Virus record (IMG/VR): IMGVR_UViG_3300021960_000048
Coordinates: 18,792 to 82,791 of that record
Length of the DNA: 64,000 nucleotides
From: a virus
Direction: 5' to 3' (one strand)
Within the stretch, counting starts at the first letter, position 1, and every line of letters starts with the position of its first letter. Positions 35,060-44,746 of the stretch are shown here, piece after piece. Both the position numbers and the translations under genes were made by a program. Under the pieces are notes generated by a model that was not told the origin of the DNA, made no database searches, and saw only the letters and a program-made list of their open reading frames with translations.

Positions 35060-36516
35060 TATTCCTCATTCTCCAGTCCAAGTAAACGATATTCAAGAAG
35101 TTCGTCCATACCAAAGACTATGCCTTCTTCAACCAGATTCTCTGCCGCTTCTTCAACTGATTCGGGTTCTTCACCTTCCCCATCTTCAACCTTGCCTTTG
35201 TTAATTGCTAACTTAGGTGATAGGAAGAATGGGTCGTTTGCTTCTTCCTTGTCTAGTAATGGCGCAAGTCCTAATACTTCTCTTGCTTCATTGATACTGA
35301 TTGCCGACTCTTGTCTTAGGTTGGAAATTGCTTGTGAGCGTAGACGGAAAGTGTCTGCTCTCTCTGATTCACGTGATGGTCTAATTGTATTGAAATGTAT
35401 TTTCCAATCTGTTACTTCTAGTAACGGTAATAGTTTATTGTTGATAGCCGAAGATACTCTATGATGGTAAGACTCGACTACATCATACCAAGCATCTAAT
35501 TGTTGTTCGGGGTTAGACATCTTACCTGTCTGAACCCATCCAAGTTTCATTGGTGGAATACCGAACACTGCACATATCTCTTCACGGTAGTAGTATAGTA
35601 AATCCAACTGCTGTCCTTCTTTAGTTGAATCAATAAGCCTGTGCATATTGAAACCCGAACCGCCGTTGATTGCTACAAGTCCGAATGGAGACTTACCTGC
35701 TGTCAATTGTTGTTCTAGTAAACCTAGCATTGCCTTCATTTCAGAATTGCTTATGTCTCCAACATTAAGTATCGTCTTAGGTAGAGTTCCAGTGAACATC
35801 TCGTTTAGGTAGTTGCTGAGATTCATTTGACCTGCAATTGTATTCAACAATGGTATCAATGGCGAAGTTCCGTAGCCTCGCCCTTGTTTGAACTTCGAGA
35901 TATGAAGAATCTTGTTTGAAGCGAACCTACGCTTCTCCTTTCTTATCTCTTGAATGTAAGCCATTTCTGGTGGCTCTGGTCTTTGATTGCCGGGTAATAA
36001 TCTCATTGTTTCAGCAGGTACAGGCCACACACTTACTAAGTTCCCACCGTAAACCCAGTCCTCTCCGTTGGCGCTACTCTCATCATCGTCGCCATCTAAC
36101 TCAAGGTATGAGTCTCCGAATAATGCTAAGTCGTAGACTAAAGATTCTAGCCATTCATCACCCATGTCATCGGGGTTAGGTGTTCGGAAAAAATCATGCA
36201 ACCTTTGTAATTGTTCTTCATTGCCTTCTTCTACTCCAGACATAAGTCTGAACTCATAACCATTGGCTAACACGTCATCTACGGTTCTTCGTAGAATAGC
36301 ATTGACGACTTCCGATTTCAGAGAAATATCTCGCAGTAAATGATATGAAATCTGTGTGTTCGCTCCACTTGCCGCCGCTTTCTTTGCTGAGACTGTTGCT
36401 ATCTTAGATAAAGACGCTAGACTTTTAGCGTCCCAAGGGATGTCATTCCTTACAGGTTTGACCTCTTTATTCTCCCGTCGACGAAAGAAATTGAAACGTC
36501 TGCGTTCCTCTGCCAT
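35059..36516 (-). CDS. Portal protein
   Basis: 485 aa, normal for the HK97/SPP1 portal family. Key stretches: LVSVWPVPAETMRLLPGN, HISKFKQGRGYGTSPLIPLLN, SKFGIPPMKLGW-like VFGIPPMKLGWV, and NPEQQLDAWYDVVESYHHRV. The C-terminal part is acidic. It forms the 12-fold ring through which DNA is packaged and ejected. It is next to the gp10-like gene and downstream of the terminase and a set of small membrane genes. GAGGGT lies before the ATG. Confidence 0.93.
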   Translation of the reverse strand: MAEERRRFNFFRRRENKEVKPVRNDIPWDAKSLASLSKIATVSAKKAAASGANTQISYHLLRDISLKSEVVNAILRRTVDDVLANGYEFRLMSGVEEGNEEQLQRLHDFFRTPNPDDMGDEWLESLVYDLALFGDSYLELDGDDDESSANGEDWVYGGNLVSVWPVPAETMRLLPGNQRPEPPEMAYIQEIRKEKRRFASNKILHISKFKQGRGYGTSPLIPLLNTIAGQMNLSNYLNEMFTGTLPKTILNVGDISNSEMKAMLGLLEQQLTAGKSPFGLVAINGGSGFNMHRLIDSTKEGQQLDLLYYYREEICAVFGIPPMKLGWVQTGKMSNPEQQLDAWYDVVESYHHRVSSAINNKLLPLLEVTDWKIHFNTIRPSRESERADTFRLRSQAISNLRQESAISINEAREVLGLAPLLDKEEANDPFFLSPKLAINKGKVEDGEGEEPESVEEAAENLVEEGIVFGMDELLEYRLLGLENEE

Positions 36517-36542
36517 GTCGTACCCTCATAGGTGGTGGGTTT

Positions 36543-36674
36543 TTACGTTGTCGTATCGAGTTCAAGTTCTTTAACTTTACAACAAACACAATGTTCGTCA
36601 TGCGGTAAACTCAACTGAGAGCAAGTATTCACTGGACCATTCAAGCAATATTTGAAATCAGTCTTTATTGTCAT
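36543..36674 (-). CDS. Tiny Cys-rich protein
   Basis: 43 aa, starts MTIKTDFKYC, with five Cys ending in CVCC, and an acidic C-terminus (LELDTTT). Its ATG lies within the end of the upstream gene. A small zinc- or metal-binding protein; function unknown. Confidence 0.5.
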   Translation of the reverse strand: MTIKTDFKYCLNGPVNTCSQLSLPHDEHCVCCKVKELELDTTT

Positions 36675-36906
36675 CTTGTTTCTTCTCTTTTGCCTCTTCG
36701 ATGATTTCTTCTACATCTTCTTTGGCTTGTTCCACTTTCTCAACGCCTTCTTCTACTGCATCTAGGACTTCTCCTAAACTCAGTTTGCCGTCAGCCATTA
36801 GAGTCTGATACTTACGTAGACCCCATATAGCAAGTGGTATTAGAACCGCTACGACTGCTAAACCCATTAGTAAATCGTCTGTAGTCAGTCCTTCGAGCAT
36901 GACCAA
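36658..36906 (-). CDS. Membrane protein with acidic coiled-coil tail
   Basis: 82 aa. A single transmembrane helix at about residues 11-30 (LLMGLAVVAVLIPLAIWGL) is followed by a charged coiled coil (EEGVEKVEQAKEDVEEIIEE). One of five small membrane or coiled-coil genes between terminase and portal. Confidence 0.7.
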   Translation of the reverse strand: MVMLEGLTTDDLLMGLAVVAVLIPLAIWGLRKYQTLMADGKLSLGEVLDAVEEGVEKVEQAKEDVEEIIEEAKEKKQDDNKD

Positions 36907-36932
36907 AGGGGGGAGAACATCGTTAATAACGG

Positions 36933-37532
36933 TTACTCGGACTTCTTATCGGTCTTTTTTGCTACTGGTTTCTTGTCTACTGGCTTTGCTCCAGTTGCTA
37001 TTGAGTTAGTTCCAGTTACACCGAATGCTTCCATGTTTAATTCGTGTGCTTTAGACATCCTCTCGATTTCTAAATCGTGCTGTAGTTTTAGTTGCTCTAG
37101 TAAACGCACGTGTGCTTTCTCTGCTTCTGCTGAATCAACTTCACTTTGTAGTTGGTCTGGTAGAATGTTTATCTTTGCTCCTTCTTTACCTTTGAATAAG
37201 TCAAGAACAGATGTAATGATAAGAAGTGCTGGACCGCCTAATAGACCAATAACTGTTAGTTGTGAGTCTGAAATCTCACGTTGCTCTACTATACTAAAGT
37301 AAGATGCGGTGGCTGCTATAACTACCCAAGCCAGTACAACACCCATACCGAATGTCAACATAAGTTTCTCATTAGGATTCGACATTCTCATTGCCATCGG
37401 TTTATATGAGCGAAAGAGGCGGTATTTGAGGGTAGTTGTGAAAAAGTATATAAGCCGCCATCCCATATAGGTAGTGGTTGTGAGTAGGGCGGCGAGCATA
37501 ATCAACAAAGATAGTGTTCCTAATGCTATCAT
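36933..37532 (-). CDS. Membrane protein with three predicted helices
   Basis: 199 aa from the ATG at 37532, whose TGA-sharing ATGA overlap with the preceding 43-aa gene argues for that start. Hydrophobic segments near residues 5-25, 60-80 and 95-110. The C-terminal 80 residues are charged, ending in Lys-rich KKPVAKKTDKKSE. No family recognised; may act with the neighbouring small membrane proteins. Confidence 0.65.
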   Translation of the reverse strand: MIALGTLSLLIMLAALLTTTTYMGWRLIYFFTTTLKYRLFRSYKPMAMRMSNPNEKLMLTFGMGVVLAWVVIAATASYFSIVEQREISDSQLTVIGLLGGPALLIITSVLDLFKGKEGAKINILPDQLQSEVDSAEAEKAHVRLLEQLKLQHDLEIERMSKAHELNMEAFGVTGTNSIATGAKPVDKKPVAKKTDKKSE

Positions 37533-37660
37533 TTCCATAGCCTCGCCCATAAGAAATTAAGAGCATGGTTAAGCATTTGCGTAGCCGACATTATACCGAA
37601 GCAAAGCATGACAACAAAGACACCCATTCCACATGCTGAAATTAAATCGTTTATTGTCAT
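37529..37660 (-). CDS. 43-aa transmembrane protein
   Basis: Starts MTINDLISACGMG and has one long hydrophobic stretch (VFVVMLCFGIMSATQML). It sits right after the XhlA-like gene and overlaps the next start. Small size and context would suit a holin partner, but this is inference. Confidence 0.55.
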   Translation of the reverse strand: MTINDLISACGMGVFVVMLCFGIMSATQMLNHALNFLWARLWK

Positions 37661-37661
37661 A

Positions 37662-37901
37662 TCACATCAACATCGGTAAGCCAGACGTAGCAACTATCGC
37701 AGCAAGTAGATACATGCCATATCTCTTAAGCAAGTCCTTTATTTCTTTAACGAATCCTTCTACACTTGTTAACCGTTGGTCGATTGATTGTACTTCTAAT
37801 TTCATAGAAGCCATGTCTTTCTCAACATGATGAAGATGATTGTCTCTGATTGTTCTAACATCTTCTACTAAGACCTTAATCAATTCAGATTGGTCATCCA
37901 T
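37662..37901 (-). CDS. XhlA-like membrane protein (coiled coil plus C-terminal TM)
   Basis: 79 aa. The first 50 residues form a heptad-type helix (VEDVRTIRDNHLHHVEKDM; VQSIDQRLTSVEGFVKEI) and the last 17 a transmembrane helix (MYLLAAIVATSGLPMLM). This is the layout of XhlA, a protein that works with holins in Bacillus phage lysis. In an archaeal virus the lysis role is only an analogy; the gene sits between terminase and portal. Confidence 0.6.
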   Translation of the reverse strand: MDDQSELIKVLVEDVRTIRDNHLHHVEKDMASMKLEVQSIDQRLTSVEGFVKEIKDLLKRYGMYLLAAIVATSGLPMLM

Positions 37902-37934
37902 GTCGATAGCCCTATACTATCTAGTTATTGACGA

Positions 37935-39461
37935 TTAACCCCCGAATACTCTTATCTCTGGCATCCCTATGTCCTCTACTAACTCTGCTGCAAGCCTAGC
38001 ATATAGTAAAGCGTGGAATGCGTGGTCGTCTCCATCTCGTCCATATTTTGTAAGTTTTTGACCTCGCACTGGTCGAGTATCTTTCTCATCTTTTTCTGCT
38101 GATGAATTGAGAGAACACCATTCATGTAGAACCCATTCAAATGAAGTATCTGCGTAGGGTAAGTGAATCTCATTATTTTTTATCGCCTCAATTGTTTCTT
38201 CAACGTAAGTTGTTCTATCAACAACTAACATATAGATTAGATTTCGATTATTGTCTCGCCTCTTATATTCAAACGGAGTCATAGGCCGAGATGAATAATA
38301 ACACGAACGTACACGCTCGCCAAACTCTGCTTGTAGTTCCTTCACCTGTCTTGCTCCATACCCTATGTCTGCGACCACTTGCGTACAGTTGTAGCGTAGC
38401 ATTAGGTCTTTGATGACCGCTACCTCATCGAACTCATTGTCGGCCTTAGAATCGAGTTTTAGACAATTCAAAATCGTACCGTCTTTCTTCATGATAACGA
38501 CTGTTGTTTCATTACCCCAGTCCACACCCATAACAGATTCTTCGGGGGGTGTCAATCCTTTGAGATTCTTTTCTAGTTGCGGTCGGGCCGCTTGTAAAAC
38601 GACATCGAATGTAAGGGGCTTCGTAGAACCTGCGAAGAACTCGCCCAGAACCTCGTTTGCGAATCGTCGTGGAGTGTAGGTGTTTCGTTTGTATTCTATT
38701 TCTTCGGGGTCAATATCGGGGTGCATCTTTTGACTGATATGATAACCAATAATATCTGATTCTCCATGAACCCACTTCTCGCCATCCCACTCACCTTTAG
38801 TTGATTTCTCCCATAGTTTCCAAAACTCTGAACCCTGCTCACGGGCAGTTCCACTTACTACAACCCACTTGTATTCAGACTGAGCAAGCATCTCAATTAG
38901 CATTGGCAAAACATCAGCGTCAGAGTCTTGGTATTCGTCCACACAACATAGGTCAGCCTCAACCCCAAGTAACGCATGTGCGTCGCCCCAGTTAGAGTAA
39001 GCATAGAAATGATTCAGAGAACGCGCTCCAACATCAAATGTTTGATGACTTACAGATTGTTTTACTCTCGACTTCATTAGACAACCGTGATTGATGGACG
39101 ACATTAACGCACCATTGAATCTCTCATCTACGAATCTCGTTACCTGTGGTTGTCTCGGTGCGGTATAGACGGCGTTGAAGTATGGTATGTTCATCAGTCC
39201 ATACATTAAGAGATTACAAATCGTTTCAGTTTTCTCAACCTTACGACTACACTTCAAGACTATCATTTTTGTTTTTCTTGATTTCTGAGTTGCACCAAAG
39301 TGTCGGTATATCTCAATTAGATATGGTCGCTCATGTAACATGAATGCCTTACCATCTATGGTTCGGAAATACTGAGACCAACGGTCTGGATAGAGAGCAA
39401 TATCCCTAGCCTGTTCGGGAGTCAGTTTGCCGCCCGTATAGTCGTGTGTGTCCACGTCCAT
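37935..39461 (-). CDS. terL: Terminase large subunit
   Basis: 508 aa. ATPase half: Walker A-like CSRKVEKTE near residue 70, Walker B LCCVDEYQD near residue 170, motif III VVSGTA. Nuclease half: MGVDWGNETTVV, VVADIGYGARQV and GRDGDDHAFHALLYARL, the RNase H-like acidic residues. It powers DNA packaging and cuts the concatemer. The first gene of the head module. Confidence 0.95.
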   Translation of the reverse strand: MDVDTHDYTGGKLTPEQARDIALYPDRWSQYFRTIDGKAFMLHERPYLIEIYRHFGATQKSRKTKMIVLKCSRKVEKTETICNLLMYGLMNIPYFNAVYTAPRQPQVTRFVDERFNGALMSSINHGCLMKSRVKQSVSHQTFDVGARSLNHFYAYSNWGDAHALLGVEADLCCVDEYQDSDADVLPMLIEMLAQSEYKWVVVSGTAREQGSEFWKLWEKSTKGEWDGEKWVHGESDIIGYHISQKMHPDIDPEEIEYKRNTYTPRRFANEVLGEFFAGSTKPLTFDVVLQAARPQLEKNLKGLTPPEESVMGVDWGNETTVVIMKKDGTILNCLKLDSKADNEFDEVAVIKDLMLRYNCTQVVADIGYGARQVKELQAEFGERVRSCYYSSRPMTPFEYKRRDNNRNLIYMLVVDRTTYVEETIEAIKNNEIHLPYADTSFEWVLHEWCSLNSSAEKDEKDTRPVRGQKLTKYGRDGDDHAFHALLYARLAAELVEDIGMPEIRVFGG

Positions 39462-39496
39462 ACAGGGGTCAGCCCACTACACGGCACTTAACGGTT

Positions 39497-40279
39497 CTAA
39501 GCCCTTTGAATGGTGCTGTGTTGGTCAACCCATTCCTCGGCAGTCCTTCGGTCAGAGAAGGTCATAATGACTCCACCAGTGTCGTTGTCAACTACGTTCC
39601 ATTCGCCGCCAGTTGTTTCAAGAATGTCAGCATTTACTTTTTCGTACTGTGCTTCTTGAACTACCCTTGCTGTTTTGGTAGACCAAGGCAAACCCCAGTT
39701 CTTCGCACATGTTGGACCGTAGCCGTGAGCGGTACTCTCTTCGGTTTTCAAAGCCTTGTGGCAGAAGCAGCAGTTTCCAGTTTTTGCACCGTAGTCTCTA
39801 GCCGCATTTACTGGGTCGTTGTTTAACAATGTAAGGAACTTGGTAAACAAAGCCTCGTCATTTTCACTGGTTGAGCGAGCAAAAGATAGTCCACCCTGCG
39901 GTGAAACTTTTCCGATGTAGTCCTCGTTCATAGTGCGGATTGCTTTCAGATAAATGCTGCCGGGATTTCTGCCACTAGCAGGGGCTAAGGAAATACATAG
40001 GTCAGTGTAAGCAGATACAGAGAAAGTTACTTTTGGATATTTGAGTTTCTCACCTGCTCGACTTAGCAAAGCGACCATAGGAGCGTAAGGACCTTCGACT
40101 ATTGGCTGTGGACTAGAATAGTCGTGGATTCTTTGAAGAATGTTGAGTTGCTTTGGAGACATTCTTCGTCCCTTGTCTAGTTGCTCTTGACAAGATGAGA
40201 CAAAGGATTTCTCCCAGTCATTCTTGGCGTTCTCGGTTGCTTTCTTGATTAGAACTGTGGTTTCCATTGTTGCGTTCAT
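39497..40279 (-). CDS. DUF6011-like Zn-finger protein
   Basis: 260 aa. Near residues 170-205 the pattern CCFCHKAL, AHGYGPTCAKNWGLPW matches the DUF6011 type of zinc finger found in many phages and in proteins with other catalytic domains. The N-terminal half is charged and helical. Role unknown. Starts from a leaderless module: TATATAACA about 25 nt upstream, CTACGGTATAAC before the ATG. Confidence 0.75.
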   Translation of the reverse strand: MNATMETTVLIKKATENAKNDWEKSFVSSCQEQLDKGRRMSPKQLNILQRIHDYSSPQPIVEGPYAPMVALLSRAGEKLKYPKVTFSVSAYTDLCISLAPASGRNPGSIYLKAIRTMNEDYIGKVSPQGGLSFARSTSENDEALFTKFLTLLNNDPVNAARDYGAKTGNCCFCHKALKTEESTAHGYGPTCAKNWGLPWSTKTARVVQEAQYEKVNADILETTGGEWNVVDNDTGGVIMTFSDRRTAEEWVDQHSTIQRA

Positions 40280-40309
40280 GTTATACCGTAGGGGCTAGGG
40301 GTATATAAC
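40280..40309 (-). promoter_or_regulatory. Leaderless promoter module
   Basis: GTTATATACCC centred 25 nt before the ATG at 40279 and CTACGGTATAAC touching it. Confidence 0.75.
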
Positions 40310-40312
40310 AAT

Positions 40313-40759
40313 TCAGTTTTGTGATTCTTTAATTAACCTTCTGAACACTGCGCCCGGAGATTCGCCAAACTGTTTTTTCATTTGTTCGAGATAATTGATT
40401 TCTGTTTCTCCAACGATAACTGAGATTGTCTTACGGACTTGCTTAGGTTCTATAACGTCGGGGTCGTCAACTGCTTGATTCAAGTTAATTGAATAACCCA
40501 ATTTGACACGCGGATTCCCATGATGGTTGATACCGTTCTTACTCAAGACTACTGCCTCGATGCCATTACCTTCTTCACGTGCCAACTTCTTCAAGTCAAA
40601 GGTAAGTTGTCTAGCACTTCTTTGCATGTTATGTGGCAAGTTTGGGTCGGCATTATAGCGTTCTGCTATTTCACTACTGGTAAGTACCTCATGCCCTTGT
40701 CTCTTAGCGTTCATTAGTGCTTTTTTTATTAGTTGCTTTTGTTTATTCTTTAACTTCAT
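40313..40759 (-). CDS. Hypothetical basic protein, possibly DNA-binding
   Basis: 148 aa from the ATG at 40759 (ATGA overlap with the upstream gene, GAGGTGA SD at good spacing). N-terminus Lys-rich (KLKNKQKQLIKKALMNAKRQ), then LTSSEIAERYNADPNL, which looks like a winged-helix or helix-turn-helix segment. Last gene of the MoxR/VWA operon; it may be the DNA-binding or regulatory part. Confidence 0.6.
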   Translation of the reverse strand: MKLKNKQKQLIKKALMNAKRQGHEVLTSSEIAERYNADPNLPHNMQRSARQLTFDLKKLAREEGNGIEAVVLSKNGINHHGNPRVKLGYSINLNQAVDDPDVIEPKQVRKTISVIVGETEINYLEQMKKQFGESPGAVFRRLIKESQN

Positions 40760-42507
40760 TCTTTCACCTCTATTTTTCCATTTCTGCAATGAGGACATTG
40801 TACTTCCTCAACTTTACAGTGCGCGGGAGTTGTTAAGATAACACGGCCATTACATGTCTTACAACGGCGTTCTTTGTGATAGAAACCTATTGGGGGCGCT
40901 CCACTTACATTAACAGTAATGGGCGCTCTCACGTCCTTCCATGAGGGTATAAACTCGGAAGCATGTGTTGGGCGTGGAACTTTCGTTTCTTCTACTGTGT
41001 CGTTCACAATTTCACTCCATGTCATTGGCTTATGTTCTGCTTTATAGATACTGCGTAACGCACTATGAAATTGGATTTCTTTGTATATACCACTTTCGGG
41101 ATATACAGATGGTTTGAGAGAGAACCCTTCGTCATTGAGTGTGATAAATGAGTCAGCAAGAATATGACCGCCAGAAGGCTGTTTATATGGACCGTTTTTC
41201 TGAATAGAACACATACCCACACAAAGCCCATAGAATGCCTTCTGTCTACGTGCATAGTGCCTAGGATTGGCCGAAGCAAGTGCGCTCGACATTGCGAGGT
41301 TTCTACATTCATAATTGAAAGATGTGCGAGGGATTACTTCGCCGTCAGCCATTTTTACAAATAGGTTTTCGTATTCTTCCCCAGTCAATGTAAATATTTT
41401 CTTACCTCTTGGTGAACATTCTGATACGTCAAAAACCTCTTCCTCATATGCTGAAAAAATAGTACGATTGTCAGATTTAAGACTGCTCTTGATATTGTAA
41501 ACACTTTGACGGAAATTAACACATAGTTTCAGTAGTGAGTCATATTCGTCTTCTGGTAATGATGGTTTAGGATGTAAACCCCTCAAACAAAAGAAACCAA
41601 GAAGTCTATGACAAAACAAGAAATGTGTTTTTGATAATGTAATTTGAAATACATTTGGGTCAGAGATTATTGTTTTTAAGTCCTGTTCTAACTCAAACTG
41701 AGGGTACGCAGGTGGGTAGTCTATTGTAGTCCAATATGGAGTGTAAGATTCGTATTTTGTGTTGACCATTTCGCTGTGAAAATATTGACTCACAAAGTCC
41801 TCTTCTGATTTCATTGGAACAATTCTCCAAGGGTTCATTTCTAACCTTGCTTTTCCACCGTTTACTGATAAGAAGTCAGAAGCCCCCTTATAGTATTCCC
41901 TTCCTACATGAGTTTTGGTTTTGGATTCGTCGGACAAGTACCTATTGACGTTGCGATGAAACTCATAGAGATAATTAGTATTCTCACTTGAAGTAATACT
42001 TTGGTACATTTTATTAAACTGGTAATTACAATTTTGGAATTGAGTTAACCAATTGTAAATTAATGTTTGAGAAGATACTATTGGGTCAGCATAATAATTC
42101 TCGTTCTCTCCATTATTCAACTTTTTGATAGCCGCTTTAGATTGTACGTAACTGTGTTTATGATAGATTTCATTATTGACTTCGTGTTCGTTAAGCAACC
42201 TCATATATTCAAGTCCTAATTTCTCAAGTGGACCGATTTTTTTATTCATTGTTCGCGCACCAAATATGTCATGAATTGTTTCATTAATTTTCATTTCAGA
42301 CATTATTTTTGTCATTGCTTTGTCTCCCCAACGGTTGTTAACGTCTTTAGACATACCTTCTAACATACTATAATGGTTAGGTAAAAAATATTCGTTGAAT
42401 AGTGGGATGTTCCCTTCTTTACTGGCAACTAACATTGTATGAAACAACGTACCTACTTCGCTCCATTCTTCTTTTGTCCAAATTGATTTATATTCTGCTG
42501 CTTTCAT
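40756..42507 (-). CDS. Hypothetical protein with C-terminal Zn ribbon, MoxR/VWA operon
   Basis: 583 aa, mostly Tyr/Asn/Lys-rich helices with no recognised domain. The end has four Cys in two pairs (CKTC, CPHC), a zinc ribbon as in DnaJ or rubredoxin-like domains. It overlaps the VWA gene by ATGA. Large size and constant coupling suggest it is the third component or substrate adaptor of the MoxR/VWA pair (inference). Confidence 0.6.
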   Translation of the reverse strand: MKAAEYKSIWTKEEWSEVGTLFHTMLVASKEGNIPLFNEYFLPNHYSMLEGMSKDVNNRWGDKAMTKIMSEMKINETIHDIFGARTMNKKIGPLEKLGLEYMRLLNEHEVNNEIYHKHSYVQSKAAIKKLNNGENENYYADPIVSSQTLIYNWLTQFQNCNYQFNKMYQSITSSENTNYLYEFHRNVNRYLSDESKTKTHVGREYYKGASDFLSVNGGKARLEMNPWRIVPMKSEEDFVSQYFHSEMVNTKYESYTPYWTTIDYPPAYPQFELEQDLKTIISDPNVFQITLSKTHFLFCHRLLGFFCLRGLHPKPSLPEDEYDSLLKLCVNFRQSVYNIKSSLKSDNRTIFSAYEEEVFDVSECSPRGKKIFTLTGEEYENLFVKMADGEVIPRTSFNYECRNLAMSSALASANPRHYARRQKAFYGLCVGMCSIQKNGPYKQPSGGHILADSFITLNDEGFSLKPSVYPESGIYKEIQFHSALRSIYKAEHKPMTWSEIVNDTVEETKVPRPTHASEFIPSWKDVRAPITVNVSGAPPIGFYHKERRCKTCNGRVILTTPAHCKVEEVQCPHCRNGKIEVKE

Positions 42508-44717
42508 TGTACCACCCTGTTCCTTCTAACACGGTCTAACATGTCCTCGATTAAGTGAAGTCCTTTGTCAGTGATGTCTGTTAGGTTCTTTACAGATAAG
42601 TGGTGTTCGTAGTATTGATGTACTGGAGAACCGCAGATTCCTAGAGCGAATAATTCTACGCCTCTTGGTGGATTTGCTGCTACGATAGATAAGTCCTCTG
42701 AAACAGAGCGACCGCTCGGAGATGGGCCGGCGGGCGAGCCGTCAGAGATTGTAAAGACCATGTTAGCCGCAACGTCTGATGGCATTTCTGCTAGTCTGTT
42801 GTAACACCAGTTAACCGCTCTGCCGTCGGAGTTTTCTGCTCCAGTTGAAGGCAATGCGATAGCCGCTTTTGTGCGGTTGTTTAGTGGTGTATTGTATAGT
42901 TTGTTGATTGCGATTTGAGTACCGCCTTGAGTACCGTAGTCGTACTCAGATGAGAAGTCAACTACTTCACAATTGAAACCTAGTCTGTGGAATACTTCAT
43001 GGAATATGATTGAAGCATTTGCAGCGTGGTGAGCCGCAGAAGTACCCTTAGTGTAAACATTCTTACTGTGTCCACCCATTGAACCGGATGCGTCCACTAG
43101 AATGATTACGTTTGCTGTTGGGTCGTCTTGTACGTTTCTCTTCTTGAATAGGTTGCGAGATTGACCGTAGCGAGATAGTCTGCGAGTGTCGAGTTTGCCT
43201 CTGCGTAGTTGGTTGTTCCAACGTGTGTCTAGCCCTGCTAATTTCCTTTGGTATAATTCTACTAGAGTAGTGATTGAGTCCTCGTACTTTGCTACTATGT
43301 TGTCATAGTGTTCTGATGCTTGGTCGATGTTGTCAGCGTCGCCGTTTACTCTGTAGCCAGTGCGAGTTTCTCTAGTGTCGAAGAAGTCAACTACTTTCAT
43401 GAAATGACCGAACTCGTCGTTGCCGCCGATTACTTCGTCAATTCCTGTGTATGCTTCGTACTTCTCTTCGTTGTAGTCTGCTTCGTCGTGCAGAGATATT
43501 AGGTCGTCAGTCTCGACGCACTCTAGTGCTTCTCTGATGATTGTGTCCATGTCAACCATTTCACCGTTGCTTGTGATGATGGTGTTTGAACCTCTACCGC
43601 CATAACCTGCAAGTCCGTCTTTGTCTTGAGCGCCGTCCATGTGGTCAGCATTTACTTCGGTGTCGTCGTAGTCGTCTAGTTCGTTACCCAACTCACTCTC
43701 GCCGAGTTCGACACCAACTTCTTTGCCTTTGCCTTTGCCAGTTGATTCACCTTCTCCTTCGCCCTCTGAGTCGCCCTCTGAGTCGCCCTCTGATGCTGAT
43801 GCACCTTCGCCCTCTGCTGTAGGCATAGGAGCGGCCTTAGCGTCCTCTGCTGTAGGCATTTCCATGTCGTCAAACCTTACTGGACTAACGTCTTCTGCTT
43901 TGCCACCGTCTCCGCTGCATTGCTTTGCTGCTGCTTCTTTTAATGAGTCCTCTGTGTGAGAGTCCATAGAGTCCATAGAGTCGGATTCTGAATTGTTTGC
44001 TACTGGGAAGTGTTCACGTAGTTTGTTTACAACTCTTCTTGCTTGGCGGATAACTTCGGATGTGTTTGGTTGCTTGATTGCATTTTGATACAAAGGACGT
44101 ACGTCGTCAATGCAAGCAACTACTTCTTCGTTGGTGAACCAATGTGGAGTATTGGAAATAGTTTCAGACATGATTGCGGTCATTACTGCTGAAAGTTTGT
44201 CGTCGTCTGTTTCGATAGTTTTCTTAGCCCAGTGAGCCATGTGCTGTTGTGTGTAGTAGTGGTTGGTCAAAGCAACTCTCTTACCGCTACCTGCGAAGTC
44301 TTGTGAAAGCAAATGGTTGATTCTTGTGTCCTCTAAGATGTTAACCATGTCCGGCATTAGTCTGTCTTCTTTGCCACTGTTTACTTGTTGGATTAGAGAA
44401 TGCCATGCGTTGAAGTCAGTGTAGCGAAGATGCCCTGCTGCTTCGTGGGCTAGGATTGCTTCTTGAGCAATTAGATTCATTGCTTCGTCGTTCGGTACTG
44501 CTTCTAACGGGACCCACACTGTACTGCCGTCAGTACATGCTCTACCATATGGGTCTAAGATAACTTTAGTTGCTTCTGCTCCACCTGCTCCGTATTCACC
44601 GGATAGGATTCTAGCGACTTGTGCTAGTCTGCGCTGCCTTGCTCTAGCCCTAAACTGTTCGTCATTTGCTTTGCCTGTTATACTGGTCATTGGGTTGTCC
44701 ATTGTCATGTTGCTCAA
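42504..44717 (-). CDS. VWA-domain protein, CobT-like, with N-terminal zincin-like motif
   Basis: 737 aa from a TTG at 44717. N-terminal part: HEAAGHLRYTDF then VNILEDTRIN, like the metallopeptidase-like part of CobT/VWA proteins, but HEAAGH has one residue more than HExxH. A Ser/Glu/Gly acidic linker (near residues 300-350) follows. The C-terminal VWA domain has the metal-binding MIDAS motif DASGSMGG. Partner of the MoxR-like ATPase at 46.9 kb. The TTG start is supported by TATATAG 24 nt upstream and an MSN start shared with other module genes. Confidence 0.85.
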   Translation of the reverse strand: MSNMTMDNPMTSITGKANDEQFRARARQRRLAQVARILSGEYGAGGAEATKVILDPYGRACTDGSTVWVPLEAVPNDEAMNLIAQEAILAHEAAGHLRYTDFNAWHSLIQQVNSGKEDRLMPDMVNILEDTRINHLLSQDFAGSGKRVALTNHYYTQQHMAHWAKKTIETDDDKLSAVMTAIMSETISNTPHWFTNEEVVACIDDVRPLYQNAIKQPNTSEVIRQARRVVNKLREHFPVANNSESDSMDSMDSHTEDSLKEAAAKQCSGDGGKAEDVSPVRFDDMEMPTAEDAKAAPMPTAEGEGASASEGDSEGDSEGEGEGESTGKGKGKEVGVELGESELGNELDDYDDTEVNADHMDGAQDKDGLAGYGGRGSNTIITSNGEMVDMDTIIREALECVETDDLISLHDEADYNEEKYEAYTGIDEVIGGNDEFGHFMKVVDFFDTRETRTGYRVNGDADNIDQASEHYDNIVAKYEDSITTLVELYQRKLAGLDTRWNNQLRRGKLDTRRLSRYGQSRNLFKKRNVQDDPTANVIILVDASGSMGGHSKNVYTKGTSAAHHAANASIIFHEVFHRLGFNCEVVDFSSEYDYGTQGGTQIAINKLYNTPLNNRTKAAIALPSTGAENSDGRAVNWCYNRLAEMPSDVAANMVFTISDGSPAGPSPSGRSVSEDLSIVAANPPRGVELFALGICGSPVHQYYEHHLSVKNLTDITDKGLHLIEDMLDRVRRNRVVQ

Positions 44718-44746
44718 GCCTTGGGACTAGGTATGCCTATATGAAT
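44718..44746 (-). promoter_or_regulatory. Leaderless promoter module for a TTG start
   Basis: Minus-strand TTCATATAGGC centred 24 nt before the TTG at 44717. The nearest ATG (44708) would be 33 nt away, too far for this architecture. Confidence 0.55.
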
